A DNA stretch of 64,000 nucleotides from CAYYNP01 sp964472545 (GCA_964472545.1 CAYYNP010000013.1:7213-71212); one strand, 5' to 3'. Counted from the stretch's first letter, positions 7,607 to 17,246 are shown. Program-made: numbers and translations. Notes: generated by a model from the letters alone, not told the origin.

Positions 7607-8883
7607 CCCTTCAGTTCGGGAAAGCGATCCCGCATCTCGTCGTCTCCACGCTGCAGCTTCGCGACCTCTCGGAAGTGATGCAAGGCTTCTTCGTACCGGG
7701 ACAGCCAGTAGTAGGCAATTCCAAGGTCGTAGTGGCTGTAAATCCAGCGAGGGTTGATTTCCAGGGCCCTCTTGAGGAGTTCAATGGCCCTGACCGTGTC
7801 TTCTTCGTCGATACGCTCGGCCTTGTACATCAACATCTGGGCGTAGTAACGCAGAGCCAGGTCGTTTCGCGGGTTTCTCTTGACGATCCGCTTGAACAGC
7901 CGTTCGGAGGCGTCGTGTTCCTCCCAGTAGCCGAGGTGCTCGGCATAGACCGTCTTCGCAAGGTCGCGAAAGGGGTCGATCGAAATGGCGTAACGGAACA
8001 TCTCGGACGCCTCGTCTCGCTTATCCATCCGAAACAGCGTCATCCCCAGGTAGACGGCCGCGTTATCGCGCAGCGGGTCCAAAGCAAGCGCACGGCGTAG
8101 CAACCCGGCGACTCTTTCCCAGTTCTCCTTCCGCGGGTCGCCGTCGTATCCCGCGTAGCTCAACGAGCCCAGCCTCTCCAAGGCCTCCACATGGTTGGGA
8201 TAGAGTTCGACGGCCTTCCGGTAATGCGCGACGGCACGCCGATTCTGCTTGGCATTTTGCAGATGGAATCCCCTCTTGAACTCCAAGTGGGCCGGCGCCC
8301 AGCCTTCCCGCAGCGCTCGCAGTTCTGCCACGTCGGGCGGATTGTGGACGGGGTCCGGATGCTCATAGTGTCGAGCCCAGAGCCGCTTGCGCCATTGGGT
8401 GGCGAACTCTCTGGCCTTTCCCTCGCTGGCGTACTTCCGTTTCGGGTTCTTTGCCTTGGGGAGGATGACCTGCAGATGCCCGATTTCGTGCAGCACCGTT
8501 CCGTACAGCAAGAGCCGGCGGACCGCCAGCACGGGCCATTGACTGCCCCGCAGTGCGCCGTAAGTCTCTGCCGGTCCCGAGGCCGGCAACCCGTGCAGGC
8601 TCACCCGCCACGGCAGCGCGCAGATCGTGATTTCCCGCCTTCCCCTGGTTGTCGTGTATCCGAGCCGCCGGCCCCCTCGGGAGTGGTCGCAGAAGTGGAC
8701 CTTCTTGAGTCTGCTGAGTAGCTCCGCCGGTAGGCGCGAGAGCACCACCTTCACGTCGTCTTCGTTGACGTAGTGTCTGCGGTGCAAGGCCGCGTCGTGA
8801 CGGACGAACTCGATCTGCCGCGGCAACGACGGTATTGACGTTGCCTGCCGAGGATCGGGATAGACCTGCGTAGCAGCTTGCAT
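7561..8883 (-). CDS. Zincin-like (HEIGH) protein with TPR repeats
   Basis: A protein of about 440 residues. The N-terminal part holds a possible zinc-peptidase site, GTVLHEIGHLQVI (about residues 130-142), after a region with KKVHFCDHSRGGRRLGYT. The remainder is tetratricopeptide-like, with units such as NHVEALERLGSLSY, DNAAVYLGMTLFRMDKRDEASEMFR, NDLALRYYAQMLMYKAE and SHYDLGIAYYWLSRYEEALHHF, giving a helical protein-binding surface. No signal peptide is seen. The start is uncertain: 8883 is the first ATG, while TTG at 8919 would add 12 residues. It lies upstream of the zincin/ATP-grasp pair on the same strand but 750 bases away. The third zinc ligand could not be identified, so catalysis is unproven. 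Confidence 0.72.
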   Translation of the reverse strand: MQAATQVYPDPRQATSIPSLPRQIEFVRHDAALHRRHYVNEDDVKVVLSRLPAELLSRLKKVHFCDHSRGGRRLGYTTTRGRREITICALPWRVSLHGLPASGPAETYGALRGSQWPVLAVRRLLLYGTVLHEIGHLQVILPKAKNPKRKYASEGKAREFATQWRKRLWARHYEHPDPVHNPPDVAELRALREGWAPAHLEFKRGFHLQNAKQNRRAVAHYRKAVELYPNHVEALERLGSLSYAGYDGDPRKENWERVAGLLRRALALDPLRDNAAVYLGMTLFRMDKRDEASEMFRYAISIDPFRDLAKTVYAEHLGYWEEHDASERLFKRIVKRNPRNDLALRYYAQMLMYKAERIDEEDTVRAIELLKRALEINPRWIYSHYDLGIAYYWLSRYEEALHHFREVAKLQRGDDEMRDRFPELKGYCETANMLRTHGPT

Positions 8884-9269
8884 CTGTCGGTACACTGGAG
8901 AGCTGTTGTGAGGTAACAACGCGGCGCATTCCTAGGACACGGTCTCACGTCGCGGGTTCGCCCTTCTCCCAGGGCTCACGACGCCGCGGAAACTCCCGAT
9001 GCGTAATAGCCGTACCGGGCGATCGCCGACGGACTGCACTTCGGCGGCGATTCAGGTTGATTCCGGTTCTGCGGACCACTATAGTGAACGTTGCCATACG
9101 GAATTGCGCCTGTGCTGCGGGGCGGCAGCTTGGCACACGTTCCCTCGACAAACACTCCCGCCCGCTATTCTTACCGACAACCACCTGCCGGCCGCTTGCC
9201 TTCCTCAACGCGAAGACCTCCCTCCTGTTCGGAAGGCGTGGGGTGCCAGAACGAAAGAGGACTTGCTCG
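8884..9269. other. Divergent intergenic region
   Basis: 386 bases between the divergent starts of the zincin-TPR and HzsA-related genes. The HzsA frame is open across much of it, but the signal peptide and ribosome site place the start at 9270. I see no convincing gene, promoter or strong hairpin. Confidence 0.4.
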
Positions 9270-12200
9270 ATGCATGATGCTCCCGATCGTCCTTGGAAGA
9301 GATTGCTTCTCGTGCTGGTGATCCTGGCTTTGGCCCCTGCGGCGATTTCCGAGGGCAACGACACGACGCTGTCGTGGTACGTGGAAAAGGAGACCTGGCC
9401 CGAGACGTACCTCGCTTCGATGAACCGGATCTGCGAACTCGAACGACAGCAGGGCACCACCGCACCGACGCCAAAGAACGACGGCACACTCCCCATGATC
9501 GTCTGCCCGGCGACGTTCGATTCGCCCCAAAGCGTTACGTTTGAAATCGACGTCACCGGCGTTGGGGAGCTCTTTATCGGCTCTTCCTACAACATGTATC
9601 TCGAACGGGCCAAACTGGTTGACCGTTCGGGCAAATCCCACGACCTGATTGTCGACCAAAAGGCGATGGTCGATTGGGCCGTCACCGACCCGACGGACAA
9701 CAACACGCGGGCCGAACGCGACCGGCTCCGCGTCTACAAGAATGAGGTCTCGCTCCGTCTGGGCGGGAAATACACCAAGTTCGTCGGATACCTCAATGCC
9801 CGCGACATCTGCCAGGTCTCCTGGGTCGACAAACGCTCGCGACTAAAGCACTTTGGCGCGGTGACCGTCGCTCGTCGTGAACTGTGGCCTCGCTTGAGCC
9901 GCTCGATTGAGGCGAAGTACGCCGACCGCGAAGAAGCCCACAGGGTTCGCGGCTACGCCGACCGGATCCGCCGGTTGCTGCCCGCCGGCTTCGAGCCGAT
10001 CGATCCGAAGGCCGCGTCGGCCTTCCTCGCCGACAAGTTGCTCGAAAGGCATCGCACGACCACCGAGCCCGAGTTTAAGCAGGTGGTCGACGCCGTCGAC
10101 AGGATGGCTGCCGCGGCGCGGACGTCGGCCGACCTGGTGCGGCTGATCGACGTGAGTTACGCGATCGACGATTATCGCGAACTCCGCAACGTCCAAAACC
10201 GGTTGGGCTCGGCGTCGGAGATCTGCCCGGGACTGGTAACGCATTTTGAAAACCAGATCCGCGCCCCTTTCCTGCGACTCGATCCGGAGAAGTTCGAATA
10301 CGGCCACGGGTTGCGCGAGAGTCTGGCCGCCTTTGAGAAGACGCGGACCGTGTGCGAAGCGGCCGCCGTCAGCCCCGAGGCGACGCGCAAGACGATCGAG
10401 TTCGTCCAGAAAGTCCGTCCGGTCGACGATTCCGTCCGCCGTCAGGTCGACGCACTGGAAAAGGAACTCGACGCCAACAAAGACGATCTGACGGCCTTCC
10501 TGGCGACGCACGAGAAGATCAAGAGAGTTCGCCGCGACGTGATCTTCTCGCACCCGGCGCTGAACTTCGACGAGATTCTGATCAACCGCTGTCCGCCGAC
10601 GAGATACAGCCACAACGGCGACCAGCACCAGGGTCAGCACAGTCGCCTCGGCCCCGGTTTGACGATTCTGACCGACTGGAAGAGCGGCCGTCCGAAAGCC
10701 CATGCGATCCTCGAAGGGCAACTGCCGGAAGGTTCTTGCCGCAATCCCGACCTGCATTACGACGCAAAGAAGGTGGTCTTCGCCTTTTGCGATCATACGG
10801 CCGGCAGCGGACGGGGCGACAAGCGTTTCTTCCTTTACGAGGCCGCGGTCGACGGCTCGTGGGTACGCCAACTCACGGGGACCGAGCGCGATCCGCTGAA
10901 GACCTGGAACGATCGGGCGTCGGCGCTGATCGAAGACAACGATCCCTGTTACCTACCCGACGGCGAGTTGGTCTTCATCTCGACCCGTTCTCAGTCGTAC
11001 GGCCGCTGTCACGGGGGCCGCTACAACCCGGCGTGGGTCCTGCATCGTTGCGACGTCAACGGCGACAACATCCGGCAGATTTCTTTCAACAACGAGAACG
11101 AATACGAACCGTCGGTGTTGAACGACGGCCGCATTGTATTTACGAGGTGGGAATACACCAACCGTCACGAGATGTACTTTCACATGCTCTGGTGGTGCCG
11201 ACCCGACGGGACGGGCATCTCGCAATACTACGGCAACGACACGCTCTTCCCGATGATGGTCGTCGAGGCATCCGCCATTCCCGGCACCGAGAAGATCGTG
11301 GCCACGGCCCAGGGGCACCACAGCTACAACACCGGCACGACTGTGGTGTACGACGTTCGCCAGGGCGAGAACGGCGAAGCCCCGGTGACCCACATTACGC
11401 CGGAGACTCCCTATTCGGAAAGCCAGGGCTGGCCCGATCCACACTACAGCCATCCGTACGCGATTACCGAAGAGATGTTCCTCGTGTCGCGAGCCAATCA
11501 CCGCGTTCATCCGCAGGGCCAAACGCCCCCGGAAGCCGACCGTGGGATCTACCTGGTTTATCCCGACGGCGGACGCGTACTGATCTACGAAGATTCCGAT
11601 GTGGCATCGTTCTCGCCGATCGCCGTCCGCAAGCGGCTCCGCCCGCCGATGCTCGCCCCGGCAACTTCCCCGAACGCCCCCGCGACGGGTACCGTCCTGA
11701 TCCAAAACGCCTACCTCACGCAGAACGATCCGCAAGGGCTGATCCGCCCCGGCTCGATCAAGCAGATCCGCGTGAACGCGATTGGCGTGCAGCCCCACTC
11801 GGGGCGATCGGCGTGCAGCATGACCGTCCCGGTCGAGATCCCCAAGAAGGTCCTGGGGACGGTCCCGGTCGACGAGCGGGGGATGGCCTGTTTCAAGGCC
11901 CCTGCCGGCGTCGCCCTGCAACTCCAGTTGCTCGACGAAGACGGGATGGCCATGCTGACCGAGAAGAGCTTCTTCTACCTACAGCGGGGCGAAACTCGCA
12001 GTTGCGTCGGCTGTCATGCGGCCCCCGAGACGAGCCCGCCGAGCGTCTCTGGTTTCGGGAAGCCCCCGTGCAAGTTGACCCCGTCGGCCGGCCCGCAGTA
12101 CGAGGGCGGCCTCAGTTTCATGCGGACGGTTCAGCCGGTGCTCGACCGCTACTGTATCCGATGTCACGGCCTCGAGAAGACCGACGGCGACGTCGACCTG

Positions 12201-12842
12201 GTGATGGACGACCAGACTTTTCCCCGCTCGTACCAGGCGCTGGTTGCCCTGGGCGATCATCGCATCGGGCTGAAGGGCTACAAGACGAACGAGAACAGCA
12301 TCAGCCGGCCTTACGAGTACTACGCTTACGGCAGCAAACTGCCGAAAATGCTGCTGGAGAAGCACGGCGACGTCGCCATGGACCGCGACAGCTTTATGAG
12401 GATCATCGAGTGGCTCGACCTCAACGCACAGTGCTACGGCGACCTCTTCCAGAACAAACTCGAACAGCGCCGCATCGACGCAAAGGCAATGGAAGAACTG
12501 CGGGCGTATGCCACCAAGGTGGTGGGCAGTAAGATCGCCGCCGAGCCCGATCGGGCCCTGATCAACGTTGCCCAGCCCGACGAGAGCCGCATCCTCAAGG
12601 CGCCGCTCGACCAATCCGCCGGCGGCTGGGGCCAAGTCGACACTTGGAAGAGCACCGAAGACGAGGGCTACCGGAAGATGGCCGCCCTGGTCGACGTGTG
12701 TATCGTCCGACACGCGAACGAAAACTCCTACGGCTGGGAGCCGCCGCTGGAAAACGGCGGCGGAACGCATTGGGTCGTCGAAGCCCGACAGAGGTATCGC
12801 GAGAAGGTGAACGCCAAACTCGAGACCGCTCCAGAACAGTAG
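9270..12842 (+). CDS. HzsA-related dihaem cytochrome c protein
   Basis: A 1190-residue exported protein. A signal peptide (KRLLLVLVILALAPAAISEG) leads to about 430 residues with no family I recognise. A region related to the alpha subunit of hydrazine synthase follows (about residues 490-880): NPDLHYDAKKVVFAF, DDNDP-type DNDPCYLPDGELVFIST, YGRCHGGRYNPAW, NENEYEPSVLNDGRIVFTRW and MVVEASAIPGTEKIVA, which have the look of WD40-like propeller blades. Two haem c sites follow, CVGCH at 912-916 and CIRCH at 962-966, the latter in a planctomycete-type cytochrome segment. The start at 9270 has AAAGAGGA about 8 bases upstream. No gamma/beta subunit or other anammox gene is present, so hydrazine synthesis is unlikely; a periplasmic redox role is inferred. 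Confidence 0.85.
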   Translation: MHDAPDRPWKRLLLVLVILALAPAAISEGNDTTLSWYVEKETWPETYLASMNRICELERQQGTTAPTPKNDGTLPMIVCPATFDSPQSVTFEIDVTGVGELFIGSSYNMYLERAKLVDRSGKSHDLIVDQKAMVDWAVTDPTDNNTRAERDRLRVYKNEVSLRLGGKYTKFVGYLNARDICQVSWVDKRSRLKHFGAVTVARRELWPRLSRSIEAKYADREEAHRVRGYADRIRRLLPAGFEPIDPKAASAFLADKLLERHRTTTEPEFKQVVDAVDRMAAAARTSADLVRLIDVSYAIDDYRELRNVQNRLGSASEICPGLVTHFENQIRAPFLRLDPEKFEYGHGLRESLAAFEKTRTVCEAAAVSPEATRKTIEFVQKVRPVDDSVRRQVDALEKELDANKDDLTAFLATHEKIKRVRRDVIFSHPALNFDEILINRCPPTRYSHNGDQHQGQHSRLGPGLTILTDWKSGRPKAHAILEGQLPEGSCRNPDLHYDAKKVVFAFCDHTAGSGRGDKRFFLYEAAVDGSWVRQLTGTERDPLKTWNDRASALIEDNDPCYLPDGELVFISTRSQSYGRCHGGRYNPAWVLHRCDVNGDNIRQISFNNENEYEPSVLNDGRIVFTRWEYTNRHEMYFHMLWWCRPDGTGISQYYGNDTLFPMMVVEASAIPGTEKIVATAQGHHSYNTGTTVVYDVRQGENGEAPVTHITPETPYSESQGWPDPHYSHPYAITEEMFLVSRANHRVHPQGQTPPEADRGIYLVYPDGGRVLIYEDSDVASFSPIAVRKRLRPPMLAPATSPNAPATGTVLIQNAYLTQNDPQGLIRPGSIKQIRVNAIGVQPHSGRSACSMTVPVEIPKKVLGTVPVDERGMACFKAPAGVALQLQLLDEDGMAMLTEKSFFYLQRGETRSCVGCHAAPETSPPSVSGFGKPPCKLTPSAGPQYEGGLSFMRTVQPVLDRYCIRCHGLEKTDGDVDLVMDDQTFPRSYQALVALGDHRIGLKGYKTNENSISRPYEYYAYGSKLPKMLLEKHGDVAMDRDSFMRIIEWLDLNAQCYGDLFQNKLEQRRIDAKAMEELRAYATKVVGSKIAAEPDRALINVAQPDESRILKAPLDQSAGGWGQVDTWKSTEDEGYRKMAALVDVCIVRHANENSYGWEPPLENGGGTHWVVEARQRYREKVNAKLETAPEQ

Positions 12843-12875
12843 CGAGAGAGTGTACCTGAAGCGGCGGGGCCTCGA

Positions 12876-13904
12876 TTACTGACGCGCCCCGAAAGCGTGA
12901 TCCGACGGCTTCACGCCTTTCTTGTAGCGACCAAAACCGAACGGCAAGGGCTCGAACTTGCCGACCAGTTCTGCGTTGGCCTTGGCCGGAATCTGGCCCT
13001 CCATACCGACGCACCAATACGTGGCGTTGACGAGCAGGCGACGCAGGCCTTCGCTCTGAAGATCGGTGGCGGCTCCCATCGTGGTTGTGAATACGCGTCC
13101 GATTTGTCCGTCGGCTCCACGATAGGTCTTGGTCCAGGCCATCGACATCATCGGCTCGTTCTTGGGGCCCTCGACGGGCTGGTCCGTCGGGCTCATGCCC
13201 GCCAGGACCTGGCCGAGGAGCAGGACCTTGCTGTCGCCGGGAAGAGGGTTCCGCACGGTGTAGACGTCGGTGGGACCCCAGATATCGTCGCAACCACGGA
13301 CGATGGGGTGATCCTTCGCCCTCGGCACAAGCACGCCGCGTGTGCTCTGACGGCCGTGCTGGCCATGATGACTGATCCAGGTTTGGCCGAGGATCTGCTG
13401 GCCGAATCCGCCGCGCCAGGTGCGACTATTGCAACTGAATCGTTCATAGGTCTGGCTGCGGAGACGGAAGGCAACCACCGCCGCCCGCATGCCGATCACC
13501 GGCTTGCCCGCGTCCAGGTATTCGGCCACGTAACGCATCTGCTCGTCGGGCAGGTCGCGAAAACGGGTGGCGATGATCATCAAGTCGGCCGATCGCAGGG
13601 TTTGAAGGCCCGGAATGTTGCGGGTGTTGTCCGGATCGATCGTCCCGCTTTCGGGATCGACGGCGAACAGCACCGTACACGTGAATCCGTGGTGCTTGGC
13701 CAGGATCTTTCCCAATTGGGGAAACGCCTCCTCCGAGCGATACTCTTCGTCGCCGGAAACCAGCACGATGTGCTTTCCCTTGCCGGGCCCGTCGAAACCG
13801 TCGTAGACAACCCAAGGTTCTGCGGCCGAAGCCCGGCCGTCGCAGAAGGCGGCTGCCGTAATTGCCGCGAGCCAGATCATTCTCGAAGATCGGGACGTTG
13901 GCAT
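12876..13904 (-). CDS. Exported ThuA-like domain protein
   Basis: A 342-residue protein with a signal peptide (about residues 1-27, ending GRASAAE) and a ThuA-like, glutamine-amidotransferase-fold domain: GKHIVLVSGDEEYRSEEAFPQLGKILAKHHGF, LRSADLMIIATRFRDLPDEQM, YLDAGKPVIGMRAAVVAF and, near the end, GRVFTTTMGAATDLQSEGLRRLLVNATYWCVG. Planctomycetes encode many such proteins beside sulfatases and oxidoreductases, and they are thought to act in sugar breakdown, but the reaction is not established. AAAGGA lies about 9 bases before the ATG. It converges on the HzsA-related gene (33 bases between stops). Confidence 0.88.
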   Translation of the reverse strand: MPTSRSSRMIWLAAITAAAFCDGRASAAEPWVVYDGFDGPGKGKHIVLVSGDEEYRSEEAFPQLGKILAKHHGFTCTVLFAVDPESGTIDPDNTRNIPGLQTLRSADLMIIATRFRDLPDEQMRYVAEYLDAGKPVIGMRAAVVAFRLRSQTYERFSCNSRTWRGGFGQQILGQTWISHHGQHGRQSTRGVLVPRAKDHPIVRGCDDIWGPTDVYTVRNPLPGDSKVLLLGQVLAGMSPTDQPVEGPKNEPMMSMAWTKTYRGADGQIGRVFTTTMGAATDLQSEGLRRLLVNATYWCVGMEGQIPAKANAELVGKFEPLPFGFGRYKKGVKPSDHAFGARQ

Positions 13905-14200
13905 GATGTTGTCCTTTCAGCAAAGTTGATTCCGCCGGGGCGTATTGCGGCAAAGTCTCTCCCACGTGCTCTTGGTGTCAACGTCGGATCGAGGGTTTGC
14001 CATGGTGGACGACTGCTGAACCGATTGTACACGAATCACCGTACTCGACGCCAGAACCCGCGCCGTGACATCGGTTGACTGCCCGTCCGCCAGGCCATAA
14101 GCTGCTTTCGGGGCCTACGAGGCGCCATCGGAGCTAATCGGCGGGCGCCCGATCCGATCGATCGGACCGTTTGTTCGTACACCTCACTGGAGGGCTCGCC

Positions 14201-15559
14201 ATGCCGGAGAAGATGACTCGTCGAGATTTCGTTAGCACGTCGGCCAAAGGCTCGACTGCAATGGTGGCGGGCGCCTCCGTTTTGGGACTGGCTTGCCCGG
14301 CGCGAGGCGGCCCGGCCAACGAGAAGGTCGTGCTGGGGCTGATCGGCGCCGGGGGACGCGGGTCGAGTCTGATCCAAGGCATGACCCGGCTGGAGAACGT
14401 GGAAACCAAGGTCGTTTGCGACGTCAACGGCGCCCGCGGCGGCGGAACGACCGCCAGCTTGGAAAAGCTGCAAGGATACGCGCCGAACCGGGTCGTCGAG
14501 ATGCGCGAGGTCTTCGACGACGCAGACGTTGACGCCGTGGTGATTGCCACGCCCGAGCACTGGCACGCCCTGGCCACCGTCTGGGCCTGCCAGGCCGGCA
14601 AGGACGTCTACGTCGAGAAGAACGTCTCGCTGACGATCTGGGAAGGCCGCAAGATGATCGAGGCGGCCAGGAAGTACAATCGCGTGGTGCAGTGCGGCAC
14701 CCAAAACCGCAGCGCCCCGTACGGGGTGTCGGCGCGCGAGTACCTCGATAGCGGCAAGCTGGGCAATGTGGTCCACGTGAAGATGTACAACATGCTTCCC
14801 GGCGGCGGCTTCCGGCCGCAGCCCGACGGCGATCCGCCGGCCGGGCTGGACTGGGACCGGTGGCAGGGGCCGGCACCCGAGCGACCCTTCAATCCCGGGC
14901 GGATGGGCTGGTACAACTGGTGGGACTACTCCGGCGGCGGCTCGATGGCCGGCGACGCCAGCCACGTCTTCGACCTCGCCCGCATGGTCCTCGGCGACCC
15001 GCCCCATCCCAAGGCCGTATATTGCGCCGGCGGCCGACTGGCCCACGATGACCCCTGCGAGATCCCCGACGTGCAGGCGGTCACCTACGACTATGGCTCA
15101 TTCACCGTCACCGCCGACGTGACTTCCTTTCCACCGTACATGAAGAAATCGCAAGGCGACGTCCGTTACGGCGACAAGTTTCCCCACTGGCCGCAAAACG
15201 CCACACGGACCGAAATCTACGGCACGCGGGGGTTGATGTACCTGGGCCGGCACGGGGGCGGTTGGCAGGTGATGGAGGCCGACGGCAAGGTCGTCGCCCA
15301 AGAGTACGGGTACTTCCCCGACAAGTGGCACCAGCCCAACTTCATCGACTGTGTCCGCAACCGAGAGACTCCCAACGGCAACGTCGAGCAGGGGCATCTC
15401 AGCGCCTGCCTGGTCCATCTGGCCAACGTCGCCTATCGCACGGGCAACCAGCGTCTGGAATTCGACGCCGAGACGGAGACCTTCGTCAACAACGATCGGG
15501 CCAACGACTACCTACGACCCGCCTATCGAAAACACTACCGCATTCCGGACGAGGTCTAG
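14201..15559 (+). CDS. Tat-exported Gfo/Idh/MocA-family oxidoreductase
   Basis: A 452-residue protein. The N-terminus carries a twin-arginine signal (TRRDFVSTSAKG, Arg7-Arg8, then a hydrophobic AMVAGASVLGLA). The NAD(P)-binding Rossmann domain begins VVLGLIGAGGRGSSLI (about residue 44) and continues through VVCDVN, DADVDAVVIATPEHWHA and DVYVEKNVSLT; the EK pair is the typical catalytic Lys region. The C-terminal domain has WYNWWDYSGGGSMAGDASHVFDLA. Planctomycetes have many exported members of this family, mostly of unknown sugar substrate. An upstream in-frame start at 14171 is less likely, because CTGGAGGG lies 8 bases before 14201 and the Tat signal begins there. Confidence 0.93.
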   Translation: MPEKMTRRDFVSTSAKGSTAMVAGASVLGLACPARGGPANEKVVLGLIGAGGRGSSLIQGMTRLENVETKVVCDVNGARGGGTTASLEKLQGYAPNRVVEMREVFDDADVDAVVIATPEHWHALATVWACQAGKDVYVEKNVSLTIWEGRKMIEAARKYNRVVQCGTQNRSAPYGVSAREYLDSGKLGNVVHVKMYNMLPGGGFRPQPDGDPPAGLDWDRWQGPAPERPFNPGRMGWYNWWDYSGGGSMAGDASHVFDLARMVLGDPPHPKAVYCAGGRLAHDDPCEIPDVQAVTYDYGSFTVTADVTSFPPYMKKSQGDVRYGDKFPHWPQNATRTEIYGTRGLMYLGRHGGGWQVMEADGKVVAQEYGYFPDKWHQPNFIDCVRNRETPNGNVEQGHLSACLVHLANVAYRTGNQRLEFDAETETFVNNDRANDYLRPAYRKHYRIPDEV

Positions 15560-15617
15560 AATGGGCCGGCCTGACCGCAGAAGGAACAAGTAGCCTTCTG
15601 GAGGGGGTTTTCCTTGC

Positions 15618-16469
15618 ATGCTCCGCCAGGTATGGTACGGCATCATGAGCAGAGCAATCTCAGTTCAAATCGGATCTGCCGTTGTTGCGGTGGTTGCCGC
15701 CCTGATCGGGGCAGTCGACGCCGCAGCGGATATGAAGATCACGCTCGATCCGCCGGGGCCCCGGGAGTTCATCGTCGACGGCGCCCAGTTGCTCGACGAT
15801 CAAACGGAAGCCCGACTCCGGGCCGACTGCGACAAGCTGCTGACGGACAAGGCGATCCCGATCATCATCGTAACCATCGACTCGATGGCCGAACATGGCG
15901 GCGCCGGCCTGCGGATCGAGACCTTCGCCCGGCTGTTGTTCGATCAATGGGGAATCGGCCACGCCGAACTGAAGGGCGGTAGTGGCGGCAGTTCTTTCAG
16001 TTGGAACAACGGCATTCTGTTGTTGATCTCCAAGGGCGACCGAAAGGCGCAGATCGAACTGGGCGCCGACTGGGGGCGGGACAAGGACGGGCTCTGCAAG
16101 CAGATCATGGACCGGCGAATCGTGCCGAAGTTCAAGCAGGGCGACTTCGGCGGCGGTATCTCCGCGGGCGTGGAAGCACTGGACGCGATGGCCCGTGGGA
16201 AAGAACTGCCCAAAGTGCCGCGGCCATGGTGGCACTATGCGTTGGTGGTGGGGTTTATCGGGCTCATAATCTTCACCGTGGTATCGATGATCCGCCGGGG
16301 CTCCAGCGGCTGGGCATGGCTGTTCTGGGTCGCCGTCTTTTCGCTGCTGGGATACCTGCTCTACAGCCTGTTGACCAGCAGAGGCGGGTCCGGTGGTTCG
16401 GGCGGATTTGGCGGCGGGTCGTTTGGCGGCGGGTTTTCCGGAGGCGGGGGAGCCAGTGGGTCCTGGTAG
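15618..16469 (+). CDS. TPM-domain membrane protein (YgcG-like)
   Basis: A 283-residue protein with an N-terminal signal or anchor (about residues 12-38), then a TPM domain (TLP18.3/Psb32/MOLO-1 type; about residues 45-190): FIVDGAQLLDDQTEARLRADCDKLL, IPIIIVTIDSM, RLLFDQWGIG, NNGILLLISKGDRKAQIELG and IMDRRIVPKFKQGDFGGGI. Two transmembrane segments follow (about residues 208-225 and 232-253), then a Gly/Ser-rich tail (GGFGGGSFGGGFSGGGG) typical of this family. GGAGGGGG lies 10 bases before 15618; an ATG at 15645 is the alternative. The next gene follows after six bases. The role of bacterial TPM proteins is poorly defined. Confidence 0.85.
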   Translation: MLRQVWYGIMSRAISVQIGSAVVAVVAALIGAVDAAADMKITLDPPGPREFIVDGAQLLDDQTEARLRADCDKLLTDKAIPIIIVTIDSMAEHGGAGLRIETFARLLFDQWGIGHAELKGGSGGSSFSWNNGILLLISKGDRKAQIELGADWGRDKDGLCKQIMDRRIVPKFKQGDFGGGISAGVEALDAMARGKELPKVPRPWWHYALVVGFIGLIIFTVVSMIRRGSSGWAWLFWVAVFSLLGYLLYSLLTSRGGSGGSGGFGGGSFGGGFSGGGGASGSW

Positions 16470-16475
16470 ACAATC

Positions 16476-17156
16476 ATGCAACAAGCAAGCCAGCAATTCA
16501 GCGAGCAGCAACGCGCCGAAGTCGATCGAGCGGTGGCCGAGGCGGAGAGCAAGACCTCCGCTGAAATCTTGCCGGTCGTGGCCACCGCGTCCGGAAGGTA
16601 CGATCGGCCGGAAGACATTGTCGGCCTCTGGCTGGCGATGATCGGTTTGATCGCGGTTTGGATTTTGCTGCCCACCGCAGAAGCCGAAAGCGGCTCTTGG
16701 GGCGGTATGCCGCCGTGGGTGAAGCTGGTGGTGATGGTAGCGGCGGCGGTGGCCGGGTTTGTGCTTGGCGCAGTGATCGCCAGCCGCGTCGGGTGGCTTC
16801 GCCGTTTGTTCACGCCCCGACAACAAATGCGCGACGAAGTGGCCGCCCGTGCTCGTACCGTCTTCTTCGACGGCCGTGTCCATCACACCGCAGGCGCCAC
16901 GGGCCTCTTGGTCTACGTCTCGCTCTACGAACACATGGCCGCCGTGCTGGCCGACCAGAGTATCCTGGACAAGCTCGGCCAGGACGCCGTGGACGAACTG
17001 TGCGGCGTGTTGACGGCGAGCCTCCACGAGGCTCACCCTGCGGAAGCCATCTGCCGGACGGTCAACGTGGCGGGCGAGAAACTCGCTGCCGTGCTTCCGC
17101 GAGCCGACGACGACGTCAACGAACTGCCCGATGCTTTGCTGACACTCGACGACTGA
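16476..17156 (+). CDS. Second TPM-domain membrane protein
   Basis: A 226-residue protein six bases after the first TPM gene, so the two form a pair. The N-terminal part is soluble (QQRAEVDRAVAEAESKTSAEILPVV, the start of a TPM fold). It is interrupted by two membrane segments, about residues 47-64 and 80-105, and then resumes with ARARTVFFDGRVHHTAGATGLLVYVSLYEHMAAVLAD-type sequence, which matches the C-terminal half of TPM proteins. This split-domain layout, with membrane hairpin inside, is known for short TPM proteins paired with a YgcG-like partner. A joint membrane function is inferred. A LemA partner, often found in such clusters, is absent. Confidence 0.78.
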   Translation: MQQASQQFSEQQRAEVDRAVAEAESKTSAEILPVVATASGRYDRPEDIVGLWLAMIGLIAVWILLPTAEAESGSWGGMPPWVKLVVMVAAAVAGFVLGAVIASRVGWLRRLFTPRQQMRDEVAARARTVFFDGRVHHTAGATGLLVYVSLYEHMAAVLADQSILDKLGQDAVDELCGVLTASLHEAHPAEAICRTVNVAGEKLAAVLPRADDDVNELPDALLTLDD

Positions 17157-17246
17157 CGTAGCGTCGTCCGATGTCAGCGAGTGGATCGATCGCAGCACCG
17201 CAACGGGGGCGCCACGGCAGAATCCATGGTCTCGATGTAGCGAAAG

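Noticed and set aside
9057..9269. Upstream extension of the HzsA-related gene
   Set aside because: The extension has no family likeness and would bury the signal peptide; the ATG at 9270 has a ribosome site and starts the signal.
10352..12532. A 726-codon second frame inside the HzsA-related gene
   Set aside because: Arg-rich, low-complexity product, same strand, entirely within a gene with clear haem and propeller motifs.
9270..12842. Evidence for an anammox organism
   Set aside because: HzsA-related proteins occur in planctomycetes without anammox; no other hydrazine synthase subunit is in the window, and the surrounding genes suit a polysaccharide degrader.
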